Numbered from the stretch's first letter, positions 8,001 through 15,642 are shown. The stretch is 64,000 bases of DNA from CAZKBP01 sp964551015 (GCA_964551015.1 CAZKBP010000012.1:1-64000), one strand, 5' to 3'. The notes: generated by a model not told the origin, from the sequence alone. Numbers and translations: made by a program.

Positions 8001-8528
8001 CTAGGCTTGATCCTGACTGTCAGAAGATTGCGTCTCTGAATTGCTAGGAGCTTCATCGCTGGAAGCGGTTGAGCCACGTTTGACAGAAAAGTGCGCTCGC
8101 AAGTCTTGGTAAACGCTGGTCGTGCCCGGCTCATTTTCCTGAGCCAGATAGCGAATATAGCGGTAAAAGGTCAGGGTGTTGCTGTAATTATCATGGTCAA
8201 GCAGTGTTTTGGTGTCCGTGAGTTGCTCGGTGATGCTCATAAGGCGACGGGCACGTTCCTCGAGTTGCTTACGAGCTTGATAGTCGCGCTCGAACTCTTC
8301 CACGTCTAGCATACCGGGGACCAGATCGGCGCGCTGCTGCATGTAGTCCCGTGCCTTGTCTACCAAGATTTTGTTTTGGTTGGCGATAGAGCCGTACTGC
8401 TGTCGCTCTTCGGGACTTAGGTTGATGGCTTTGCCTCGGAGTACCGATTCAATTTGCGCCAAGGCTGCGTCCATCGTTTGGAGTTCTTCACTCGTGAAGC
8501 TGATAGAAATTAGATTATCTAATGCCAT
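8001..8528 (-). CDS. Conserved hypothetical protein, 175 residues
   Basis: I do not recognise a named family, although similar helical proteins seem widespread in Bacteroidota. I start it at the ATG at 8526-8528 (MALDNLISISFTSEELQTM). A longer open frame begins at 8762, but it runs through the repeat block at 8621-8690 and has the character of non-coding sequence. The product is soluble and largely helical, with LSPEERQQYGSIANQNK (about 39-55), TKTLLDHDNYSNTLTFYRY (about 115-133) and a Ser/Asp/Gln-rich tail. It sits between the two FGE-like genes, and its 3' end is also present as a fragment at 196-255, so it travels with the repeat module. Function unknown. Confidence 0.8.
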   Translation of the reverse strand: MALDNLISISFTSEELQTMDAALAQIESVLRGKAINLSPEERQQYGSIANQNKILVDKARDYMQQRADLVPGMLDVEEFERDYQARKQLEERARRLMSITEQLTDTKTLLDHDNYSNTLTFYRYIRYLAQENEPGTTSVYQDLRAHFSVKRGSTASSDEAPSNSETQSSDSQDQA

Positions 8529-8620
8529 AGTTTCTATGTGTTTTAGTTGAAAAATGGCATCAAAGATAGGCAAAAGGATTGATAGGAGCAATGATCTTTG
8601 GGATTTATTTTCCACCGAGC

Positions 8621-8690
8621 CTGTAGCTTTCAAGCTCCAGCTTGGAAGTTTTTTAAAATGAGCACAGAAGGTAGCACCAGCCAAGCTCCA
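8621..8690 (-). repeat. Copy 2 of the block downstream of the FGE-like genes, with hairpin
   Basis: Nearly the same as 6708-6776: hairpin CAAGCT-CC-AGCTTG, an A/T run and GTGCTACCTTCTGT on the minus strand. It shows that each FGE-like gene was duplicated with its downstream sequence. Here about 100 bp of extra sequence separates it from the FGE stop codon. Confidence 0.7.
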
Positions 8691-8718
8691 GTCTATGAGC
8701 GGGCGAAAAAAATTTTTA

Positions 8719-8735
8719 AAGGGGCTACGCCCCTT
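8719..8735 (-). other. Hairpin downstream of FGE-like copy 2 (candidate retrohoming hairpin or terminator)
   Basis: A perfect 7-bp stem AAGGGGC/GCCCCTT with a 3-nt loop, followed on the minus strand by an A-run and a T-run (TAAAAATTTTTTT). It lies about 90 bp past the variable region. Stem size and placement resemble the hairpins that follow VRs in some DGRs, but it would also work as an intrinsic terminator. Confidence 0.5.
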
Positions 8736-8789
8736 GATAAAATCCAAACAGCCGAAAGCCAAAGGGTAAAAAAACCAAAATCCCCAAGG

Positions 8790-9590
8790 CTAAGAAACCC
8801 TGCACAACAACCGAAACCCAACACTGCCGCTACGGTCGCCGAAGTTGAGGCTGTTGACGCGGAAGGCCACGGCAGCGTTGAGATCAAGGAAGTACCACGA
8901 GCCGCCCCGAACCGGGTGCCTTCCATTTTCCTTGCGCTGGTCGCGATCCACGGGCAGGGGGAGTTGCTGGCCTTTAAGGCGATCGTACAAGTTTACGTCC
9001 CAATCGTCCTCACACCACTCAGCCACATTCCCACTCAGGTCATACAAGCTCAGGGCATTGGGCAGCTTTAGCCCCACGGGCTTGCTCTCACCGTGGCTAT
9101 TTTCACCGTACCAGCCCACCTCGTGTAAGTAGTCCGAGCCCGCGTATTTATATGATTCCTGGTACCGCCCCCCGCGGGCGGCATACTCCCACTCTGCCTC
9201 CGTGGGCAGCCGGAAGCCATCAGCCGCGTAATCGGGGAAGGCCCAGCCCCGCCAAGCTTCTTCTATCTCGTAGACGGGCCTTCTGCCCAGCTGGGCACTC
9301 AGGGCATTACAAAATTGTACCGCATCTATCCAGGACACCATCTCCACGGGATAGCGCGCACCTTGGAAGCGGGAGGGGTTCTCACCCATCACCGCCTCGT
9401 ACAGATCCTGCGTGACCAAGTACTCGCTCAGGTAGAAGTCCGAGACTTCTATCTGCGTGATAGGACTACTATCACGGCTACCATCTCCAATTTGTCCTTC
9501 GCCGCCTTCCACGAAGCGCATGCGGTTTTGATAATCCTGCCCCTCGAAGGCAATCGGAAAGCTTTGTCTAGTTGGTTCTATTGCTCTCAT
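8790..9590 (-). CDS. FGE-like (SUMF1 domain) protein with a DGR-type variable region, copy 2
   Basis: A 266-residue paralogue of the protein at 6776-7579, with clearly over 80 percent identical residues by eye outside the variable part. It shares FVEGG, GFRLPTEAEWEYAARGG (125-141), LYDLSGNVAEWCEDDWD (182-198), RGGSW (228-232) and a terminal VGFRLL. Residues 233-256 are the variable region. The C-terminus is shorter than in copy 1 (CRVS against an 11-residue tail). No catalytic FGE Cys pair is present, so a ligand-binding role is likely. It is the first gene of the minus-strand run FGE2 / 175-residue gene / FGE1 / Roco. Confidence 0.9.
   Translation of the reverse strand: MRAIEPTRQSFPIAFEGQDYQNRMRFVEGGEGQIGDGSRDSSPITQIEVSDFYLSEYLVTQDLYEAVMGENPSRFQGARYPVEMVSWIDAVQFCNALSAQLGRRPVYEIEEAWRGWAFPDYAADGFRLPTEAEWEYAARGGRYQESYKYAGSDYLHEVGWYGENSHGESKPVGLKLPNALSLYDLSGNVAEWCEDDWDVNLYDRLKGQQLPLPVDRDQRKENGRHPVRGGSWYFLDLNAAVAFRVNSLNFGDRSGSVGFRLLCRVS
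8823..8894 (-). other. DGR-type variable region (VR) of FGE-like copy 2
   Basis: Twenty-four codons encoding Y-FLDLNAAVAFRV-NSLNFGDRSG-S. They align without gaps to 6836-6907. All 24 third bases are the same in the two copies, while 14 codons differ at position 1 and/or 2. The pattern fits a shared template with AAC or AAT at those codons. There is no template repeat in this window. Confidence 0.85.
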
Positions 9591-9880
9591 TTTGGGTTTA
9601 CTTTTTCGTCTTCCTCTTTCAATGAAGCTACCCCACGTTCAAGTCCCACTCGCCCGGGCGAGTTTCCTTTACTGGCCGGGTAGCTTCGGTTTTAAATCTT
9701 TGTTCTCGCTGAGGTGTTTATACAAACGCACCCCGGCGAAACACAGGACACGTGCTGGGCTTCTTAGGCACGCTCTGCCCATCCTCAAACGAACAGACTC
9801 TGGCAAGAGAAGAACGGTAGTGAGGGCTAAGACGTGACTAAGCTCACATTGAGTAAATTCGCTGACTTGTTTCAAAAAGA
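9591..9880. other. Non-coding spacer with a nested inverted repeat
   Basis: Between the second FGE-like gene and the Uma2-type gene. It holds an outer inverted repeat GAAGCTACCC (9624-9633) / GGGTAGCTTC (9678-9687) around a perfect 16-bp palindrome ACTCGCCCGGGCGAGT (9648-9663), which could form a cruciform or mark a REP-like element. Short open frames here have no protein-like features, and I call no gene. Confidence 0.6.
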
Positions 9881-10465
9881 TCAGCTCGATAAGTTGGGAA
9901 GGTCATATACCTTTTTCCCTTCCAGAGGGCAGCCCAAGATTTCCAGAGTATCTTGGAGCGTAAAGACCTCCTCTTGGAAAGACTTTTGATCCTCCCAGCT
10001 ACGGAGATGAAGCGCAGGATTACGTTTCTCCAGGTCACTTTCAATCATTAAGTAGCCTTGAAGGGAGGGAATTTGTTGGTAGTAGTCAAATTTGTCCACG
10101 CGGTCATAATGTCGGGTTTCTCGAGAGAGTACTTCAATGATAAAGCTCGGTTCCACCAAAGCATAAGCACCTTGGGGGAGTTTTTCTTTTTTCAGCGCTC
10201 CACAATAGATATGAATATCGGGGTATAGAAAAGCCTTTTGACCGTGTGGAGCGTACATTTTTACTTGTCCACTGACTAAGAAGCAGCCTTTTTTTCTCAG
10301 GCAATCTTCCAATATCTTGATAAGGTTATTACAGATAAAGTCATGTTCCACCGTCGTTCCGGCCATCGCTTTTGTCTCTCCTTCCAGGTACTCGTAGCGG
10401 TGGCCAGCTTGTTGTTCCAAATCCAAGTAATCTTGGAGACTCAGCTTTTCGGTAAGTATTGTCAT
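9881..10465 (-). CDS. Uma2 family (DUF820) PD-(D/E)XK nuclease-like protein
   Basis: A 194-residue protein of typical Uma2 length. It has the N-terminal SLQDYLDLEQQAGHRYEYLEGE, with the Glu-rich first helix pair, then YPDIHIYCG (catalytic-type Asp) and PSFIIEVLSRETRHYDRVDK (Glu of the E-x-K-like core, and the typical SxxTxxxDxxxK segment). These are restriction-endonuclease-fold proteins common in Bacteroidota and cyanobacteria; the cellular role is not established. It stands alone in accessory DNA with no partner gene. Confidence 0.88.
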   Translation of the reverse strand: MTILTEKLSLQDYLDLEQQAGHRYEYLEGETKAMAGTTVEHDFICNNLIKILEDCLRKKGCFLVSGQVKMYAPHGQKAFLYPDIHIYCGALKKEKLPQGAYALVEPSFIIEVLSRETRHYDRVDKFDYYQQIPSLQGYLMIESDLEKRNPALHLRSWEDQKSFQEEVFTLQDTLEILGCPLEGKKVYDLPNLSS

Positions 10466-10641
10466 AACAGCATTCTAAGTGATTAGATAAAAATACTAAA
10501 AGGCCAAGAAAAAAGAAAGGTGTCGTGAAGAAACAACTCTTCGCGAGGTGCTGGCTGGTATCTGTGCCTTAACGCTTGGAAATCTTTGAGTCAACCACAC
10601 CACTACCGCAAGGGTTGAGCGCAAGCGATCACTTGTGGTAG

Positions 10642-10863
10642 TGGGCGGATATATACTTTCGGGGCGCCTGGATTCTGCATTGGCTCCGGGAAGAGATTGG
10701 AGATAAAGATACCTTTCTGAAAATCCTCAAAACCATCCAGATTCGCTTTCGCAAAAAAACCATCAATACTCAGGACTTTATTGCGGTGGTCAACGAAATC
10801 ACCCGGGAAGATTATACCAATTTTCTCACCGAGCACCTTTATCGTAAGGAATCCCCGGAGTAG
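10642..10863 (+). pseudogene. C-terminal fragment of an M1-family aminopeptidase
   Basis: An open stretch of 73 codons without a start. WADIYFRGAWILHWLREEIG matches the conserved helix after the catalytic site of M1 aminopeptidases (D-x-Y-x-K-G-A-W-x-L-H). KTINTQDFIAVVNEITRED-Y matches the later TTEDF...NE.(S/T)G.D segment. An in-frame stop precedes it and the frame ends at 10863; the catalytic HExxH part is absent. It is a decayed remnant, with no other recognisable gene between 10466 and 11131. Confidence 0.75.
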
Positions 10864-11131
10864 AAATGATGACCGAATTGAGGTGCAATTTCTCTCCCGA
10901 AATAAAAGAATTATCCCCACTCTCGGGGTAGCTGAGCAAGCATACATTGCTTGGATGATAGGCAGAATGAGCAAAAAGATAGGCTAGGACAAATATTTCC
11001 TTGGGAAAGGACTCAGAGCCAATCTGCTGCCAAATTTTTGGCAACGTTGAGGCTGCTTTTTCGTAAAAAATAGCAGTAATTCAACCTTTTTATTCCTTAA
11101 AATTTTACCAGTTTATCAACCTAATTTTCCT
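10864..11131. other. Intergenic region, nothing recognisable
   Basis: About 270 bp between the aminopeptidase fragment and the beta-helix gene. Short open frames on both strands have no family signature. The last 60 bp are AT-rich and may hold the promoter of the gene at 11132. Confidence 0.4.
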
Positions 11132-13243
11132 ATGAAAAAGCAACTATTTTTGCTTCTGCTACTCCTATGTTCAGCCTATGTAGAAGCCCGAATTATCCAA
11201 GTAGGCCCCGGTCGTACTTACACCCGACCCAGCCAAGTAGAGAATGTCATTCAAGATGGAGATACCATCGAGATTGATGCCGCCGAATACGTGGGGGATG
11301 TAGTCCTCTGGAACCGAAACAACCTGCTGATCCGAGGGGTGGGCGGTCGTCCACACCTGCGAGCCAATGGGGTCCGCCTACGCTGGGACAAGGCCATCTG
11401 GCTGATGCGAGGCCGGGACATTGTTGTGGAAAATATTGAATTTAGCGAAGCAACTGTTCCCCTTAACAAAGGAGGTAATGGAGCCGGCATCCGAACCGAG
11501 CCCGAAGTCGTTAACCTGACCATCCGTAATTGCTATTTCCACCACAACCAAAACGGGATCCTAATCCCCGATAATGCTGAAAGCAATATTCTGGTGGAAT
11601 ACTGCGAATTTGCGTACAATGGCTTTGGTGATGTGGGTTTTACACACAATATATACGTGAACAAGGTGCAGAGTTTTACCCTCCGGTTCTCGTATTCCCA
11701 CAGCATTGATCGGGATGGCCACCTGGTCAAAAGCCGGGCCGCCAAAAATTATATTCTCTATAATCGCCTCTCGGACGAACCTCAGGGCAAAGCCAGCCGT
11801 CTGATTGACCTGCCCAATGGCGGGGAAAGCTACGTAATCGGTAACCTGCTCCAGCAGGGAGCCAATGCCACCAACAAAAACCTGATTGGCTACGGCCTGG
11901 AAGGATACCGACACCCCAAAAATGAACTCTATGTGGTCAACAACACGATGACAAACGAACGCTTCAATGGTACTTTCCTCGATATTGCCAATGGAGCTGA
12001 TGCCGTCAAAGCAATCAACAACCTAATGATTGGCCCGGGCGACCGGGTGATCGGCTCCGCCGAAATGCTTAGCAACCAAAGCTTCGACAATGTCAACGAG
12101 GTTGGCTTTCAAGACCCCGCCAATGGTGACCTCCGCCTCCGGCCTGGCTCCGATGCGTTGGATGCTGGAATTGATCCCGGAACCGTAAATGGCTTTAGCC
12201 TGCAACCTGTCCACGAATACATCCACCCTTTAACCCAAGGTAATCGGGCGCAGGTGCGTGCCCTCGACCTGGGGGCTTACGAGTTTCAGCCGCCCTGCCC
12301 TCCGGGAAATGCGCCTACTTTTGAGCAATTTCTCAGCATCTGCGAGGGGGAAGGAATTCTGGTGGGTGGCCAGCTGCAAACCGAAAGTGGTATCTACTAT
12401 GACACCTTGTCAACCTCCGCGGGTTGCGATAGTATTTTGGTTAGCCATCTGGAAGTGAAAGCAACCTACTTGGAAACCCGCTTTCTCAGCATCTGCACCG
12501 GAGACAGCCTCTGGTTGGGTGGGGCCTATCAGCGGGAGCCTGGAATCTACCAAGATACCCTACAAAGCGGAGCGGGCTGTGATAGCATCATCATCAGTAC
12601 CCTCCACCTAAGCGAGCAAAGCGTGGTTCACCAAGAGGTGTTTATCTGCCCGGGGGATAGCGCCTTCCTGGGAGGAGCCTACCAAACCCAAGCCGGGAGT
12701 TATTACGATACCCTGGACACCAATTCGGGCTGTCCGCCAGTTTTGGTATCCCATCTGGAGATACGCAACGCGCCCGAAACGCCCCGAATTACGCTCTCCA
12801 ATAACAATCAGCTTTGTGCCAGTGGAAATGCCGATACCTATCAGTGGTTCCGGAACGGCTTCGCTCTAGCCGAAAAAGGAGCTTGCCTCCAGACAGACAG
12901 AGAGGGAAGCTACCGGGTGCTAGCCCTGCAAAATACCTGTGCTTCGGATACCTCGGAGGTGTTTCAATTCACGGTTACGAGTTTGGAATTTCAAAATACA
13001 TCCTCGGGCTTAGCCGTGTATCCCAACCCGACTCAAGGCTGGATTTATTTGCGCTTGGGTGAGCAGCCGGAAATCGTGGATTTGGAATTGCAGTCCTTGG
13101 ATGGTCGTTCGGTTTGGCGACGCAAAATCAAATACACGCGTCCCGACCAAGCTCAGGCTCTCAGTGGGGTTTCTCCCGGAACTTACGTACTAAGCCTGCA
13201 AAGAGAAGCTAAAGTTTATCACCAGTTGATGGTGGTAAAATAG
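11132..13243 (+). CDS. Secreted right-handed beta-helix protein with T9SS C-terminal sorting domain
   Basis: A 703-residue protein with a clear signal peptide (MKKQLFLLLLLLCSAYVEA). Residues about 25-385 look like a right-handed parallel beta-helix, as in pectate-lyase-like or right-handed-helix-repeat proteins, with Asn-rich turns such as IRNCYFHHNQNGILI. Three Cys-containing repeats of about 57 residues follow (SIC.G...-LGG-YDTL-GCDS.., about 400-560), then an Ig-like segment. The last 80 residues are a T9SS type A sorting domain with LAVYPNPTQG near its start. The protein is probably exported by T9SS and surface-attached or released, perhaps acting on polysaccharide; catalytic residues are not evident. 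Confidence 0.88.
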   Translation: MKKQLFLLLLLLCSAYVEARIIQVGPGRTYTRPSQVENVIQDGDTIEIDAAEYVGDVVLWNRNNLLIRGVGGRPHLRANGVRLRWDKAIWLMRGRDIVVENIEFSEATVPLNKGGNGAGIRTEPEVVNLTIRNCYFHHNQNGILIPDNAESNILVEYCEFAYNGFGDVGFTHNIYVNKVQSFTLRFSYSHSIDRDGHLVKSRAAKNYILYNRLSDEPQGKASRLIDLPNGGESYVIGNLLQQGANATNKNLIGYGLEGYRHPKNELYVVNNTMTNERFNGTFLDIANGADAVKAINNLMIGPGDRVIGSAEMLSNQSFDNVNEVGFQDPANGDLRLRPGSDALDAGIDPGTVNGFSLQPVHEYIHPLTQGNRAQVRALDLGAYEFQPPCPPGNAPTFEQFLSICEGEGILVGGQLQTESGIYYDTLSTSAGCDSILVSHLEVKATYLETRFLSICTGDSLWLGGAYQREPGIYQDTLQSGAGCDSIIISTLHLSEQSVVHQEVFICPGDSAFLGGAYQTQAGSYYDTLDTNSGCPPVLVSHLEIRNAPETPRITLSNNNQLCASGNADTYQWFRNGFALAEKGACLQTDREGSYRVLALQNTCASDTSEVFQFTVTSLEFQNTSSGLAVYPNPTQGWIYLRLGEQPEIVDLELQSLDGRSVWRRKIKYTRPDQAQALSGVSPGTYVLSLQREAKVYHQLMVVK

Positions 13244-13309
13244 CTTTTTTGGTTGCAGAGTTAGTTAGTTGATTGGCCAGTGAGATATTTAGCCGATTAA
13301 GGCCTCGGA

Positions 13310-13349
13310 AAGCCTTGAGGGAGAACCAAATCCCGCAAGGCTTTTTTTA
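13310..13349 (+). terminator. Intrinsic terminator after the beta-helix gene
   Basis: Stem AGCCTTG-A-GGGA / TCCC-G-CAAGGCT with an 8-nt loop and a run of T right after it on the plus strand. It lies about 67 bp past the stop at 13243. It also marks the left edge of the transposase fragment. Confidence 0.8.
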
Positions 13350-13363
13350 TTTGGATCAAGCTG

Positions 13364-13576
13364 CCCTTTTATGAGCAACAGGACTTGAAGCTCCTGCGCA
13401 TCCTCACTGATCGGGGCACCGAATACTGCGGCAAAAGAGAGCACCACGAGTATCAACTCTACCTGACTTTGGAAGACATTGACCATACTAGAACCAAAGC
13501 CAAGAGCCCGCAGACCAACGGTATTTGCGAAAGATTCCATCGCACGATACAAGACGAATTTTATGCCGTCGCCTTT
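13364..13576 (+). pseudogene. Fragment of an IS481-type (DDE) transposase
   Basis: Seventy-one codons in frame with no start: PFYEQQDLKLLRILTDRGTE, then YCG, HEYQLYLTLEDIDHTRTKA and SPQTNGICERFHRTIQDEF. These match the middle and C-terminal part of the DDE core, with the second Asp (LTDRGTEY) and the Glu of the NG-x-x-ERFH segment. The N-terminal HTH and first Asp are missing, and the end stops at EFYAVAF, where the sequence switches within a few bases into the truncated integrase on the other strand. The element is dead. Confidence 0.85.
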
Positions 13577-14300
13577 CATTTTGTAGATCTTCCTGTTTCA
13601 ATCTGCCTACCTCCTCCTGCGTCAGATAAGGCTTACGAGCTACCTCACTGGGTCTGACCTTGATGGTATGCTCAATCGGATTTCTATCCAGCCACCCGAC
13701 CTTATGAGCTCGCCTGAGTGCCCGTTTAAAAAGCTCAAACTGTTTTTTGGCATAAGAAGACTTCCAGCCCACCCTTTCCTTACTCCATCCCTCAAACTGA
13801 ATCCCCAAATCTCTATGCTCATTCAGTTCGTGTAGCATCAGACTGGCCACCTTAAAGCGATCTCTCAGAAAATCCTGAAATTGCCCCTCAAACCGCTTCA
13901 CCTTCTCATAAGAATTACTCTCCTCTGGATACTGCCTCAGCAGAAGCTCAAAAGCATCGCGGGTTGTCTTGCGTTTATTTTTACCCGAGTATTCATCCTT
14001 AATCATCTTAGAAGAGACTTCCTTACCCAGGTCTGTCAGGCGATTATAGATTTGGCGTACCTTGGTTTCCATCACGCGAAGCGTTTCGTTCAGTTCCTGA
14101 ATCGCCTTTTTATCCGTTTTGGAAGATTTAGGAAGAGGAGTAATTTGCTTATCACCTTTATCCCATTGATCTGGGAAAACAAAAATACCCGAACTGATCT
14201 CCTTTTTCGGAGTTGCGTTCGCACGAAAGCGGCAGATCACCGCCACCTTACCTTCGGCGTTCATTTCGCTGGGTTTAATTAGAAAAGAAATTTTGAGCAT
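13572..14300 (-). pseudogene. Truncated tyrosine recombinase (integrase), N-terminal part only
   Basis: About 243 codons from ATG at 14300. The start (MLKISFLIKPSEMNAEGKVA) is the arm-binding N-terminal domain of Bacteroidota phage/conjugative-transposon integrases. Residues about 110-215 are the SAM-like core-binding domain, and ARKPYLTQEEVGRLK begins the catalytic domain. Homology ends at about residue 243, at the junction with the IS481 fragment, so the catalytic R-H-R-Y residues are lost. The 27 further codons of the open frame are antisense transposase sequence. It starts about 220 bp from the 3' end of tRNA-Ser, the usual place for an element integrated into a tRNA gene. Confidence 0.88.
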
Positions 14301-14471
14301 AGGGCAGAAAAATTATAATTGAGAGAAAAAGGTCAGTTTTTGGTCAGTATCGAGTCAGTTCGTTCTTCTCCTGACCCACTGACTCGATTTATGACCCAAA
14401 ACATCAAAAATTTAGCAAATTTTGATTCTCTAAAGTTACAAAAAATCCCCCTAAACTCCCTCTAAGCCCAC

Positions 14472-14511
14472 AAAAAAAGCAATCTCCCGGAGCAGTATTC
14501 AGGAGATTGCT
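14472..14511 (-). terminator. Intrinsic terminator of tRNA-Ser
   Basis: On the minus strand the stem AGCAATCTCC / GGAGATTGCT is followed by seven T. It starts 9 bp after the tRNA 3' end. A strong, classical terminator. Confidence 0.85.
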
Positions 14512-14519
14512 TTGCTGAG

Positions 14520-14604
14520 CAGAGGCGGAGGGATTCGAACCCCCGGTACCTCGCGGTACAACGGTTTTCAAGACCGCCGCATTCGACCACTCTGCCACGC
14601 CTCT
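14520..14604 (-). tRNA. tRNA-Ser (anticodon UGA)
   Basis: An 85-nt class II tRNA on the minus strand. The acceptor stem AGAGGCG pairs with CGCCTCT; the D-arm contains GTGGTCGAATGC. The anticodon stem-loop reads GGT-CTTGAAA-ACC, giving anticodon TGA. The long variable arm is TACCGCGAGGTA and the T-arm GGGGGTTCGAATCCC. CCA is not encoded. A truncated integrase gene lies just beyond its 3' end, so it may have served as an attachment site. Confidence 0.97.
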
Positions 14605-14671
14605 GTATTTGAGTTTGCAAATATGGGGAGTTTTGGAGGCTTTTACAAATTTGCAGGAAGGAAATTAGGAA

Positions 14672-15583
14672 TCAATCTTGGCTTTTCTTCAAATGGGGCT
14701 CCACAAAAGTCCAATAGGCTTCCCAAACGCCCTGAGGGTCTTCTACCTGGGGGTAATGCCCAATGCCTTCTAATAAAACTACATCGGGATTAGGAACCAA
14801 TTCCTGCCACCGCTCCGCTGCGTGCCGACCCGAAACGGGATCTTCTGGCCCGTTAATCAAACGCAGAGGAACTTGCGTGTGCAGCAAAGGCTTGACCCAA
14901 CGATCTCGATATTGGCGACGATCGGCCATATAATGAATGAGCTTATGAGAGAGGCGATGGCCGCCTTGGTAGGTAATCAACTCCCAGAAATCTTTTAATT
15001 CTTGCGGAGTAGGTTGCGTCTGCGCACCAAACACCTCGCTGAAGCTTTTTTGAAACCGTTTTTCAGAAAAGAAACGGCTAATCAAAAAGCCAAGGGGACC
15101 TTCTAAAAGTTTTTGAATGGGTCTAGCGCGATGCATCTCCGGGAAAATCCCCCCATTTAAAAAACAAAGAGAAAGCATTTTTAGCCCACTTTTTCCCGAT
15201 TGTAGCCGTTCTTCGTGACGTGCCAGCATCTCTTGCGCCACCGTATCTCCATAATCGTGCGCCAAAATGTGTGCTTTGGATATATTCAGATGCTTCAATA
15301 ATTCTTCGTGTAAAGAAGCTTGGTCGTGAATAGCATAATCATAACGGCGAGGCTTATCCGAAAAGCCAAAACCCAGCATATCGGGAGCGATTACTCTGAA
15401 GTGATTGGTCAATTCAGTCCAAATTTTTACCCAATCCCAAGAAGCCGTCGGAAAGCCGTGTATACAAACTAATACTTCCCCCTCGCCTTGATCTTGATAA
15501 AAAATTTGATGATTCTGGTAGGAAAAATATTGTCCCTGTGCTTTCCAGCCTTTTAATCGCAATTCAGGTGATGAGTGCATCAA
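14672..15583 (-). CDS. Alpha/beta hydrolase, epoxide hydrolase / haloalkane dehalogenase-like (MEST-like)
   Basis: A 303-residue soluble hydrolase. The oxyanion motif is HGFPTASWDW (about 43-52). The nucleophile elbow is HDYGDT (about 107-112), with Asp in place of Ser, as in epoxide hydrolases, haloalkane dehalogenases and the vertebrate MEST protein, whose HDYGD segment it resembles. The acid is probably in NGPEDPVSG and the base His in GIGHYPQVEDP. Substrate unknown. It is the first intact gene right of tRNA-Ser and marks the return to core-like DNA. Confidence 0.85.
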   Translation of the reverse strand: MMHSSPELRLKGWKAQGQYFSYQNHQIFYQDQGEGEVLVCIHGFPTASWDWVKIWTELTNHFRVIAPDMLGFGFSDKPRRYDYAIHDQASLHEELLKHLNISKAHILAHDYGDTVAQEMLARHEERLQSGKSGLKMLSLCFLNGGIFPEMHRARPIQKLLEGPLGFLISRFFSEKRFQKSFSEVFGAQTQPTPQELKDFWELITYQGGHRLSHKLIHYMADRRQYRDRWVKPLLHTQVPLRLINGPEDPVSGRHAAERWQELVPNPDVVLLEGIGHYPQVEDPQGVWEAYWTFVEPHLKKSQD

Positions 15584-15642
15584 GAATTTCTGTTATTTTG
15601 AGTACAGCCACAAAATAATAGAAAGTCTTGATAATGACAAAT

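Noticed and set aside
7925..8134. Open frame through the tandem repeats
   Set aside because: The units alternate between 21 and 22 bp, so no frame is maintained, and the frame overlaps the 175-residue gene.
8529..8762. Longer N-terminus for the 175-residue gene
   Set aside because: The extra 78 codons run through the non-coding block and hairpins shared with 6708-6776; the ATG at 8528 gives a protein-like start.
6776..9590. Functional formylglycine-generating enzymes
   Set aside because: The catalytic Cys pair is absent from the C-terminal active-site region, which is the hypervariable stretch here.
9592..9875. Open frames on both strands in the spacer before the Uma2-type gene
   Set aside because: They cross the nested inverted repeat and show no protein-like composition.
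1..14520. A DGR reverse transcriptase, avd gene or template repeat inside the window
   Set aside because: I looked for a YxDD-type polymerase frame and for an AAC-rich copy of the variable regions and found neither.
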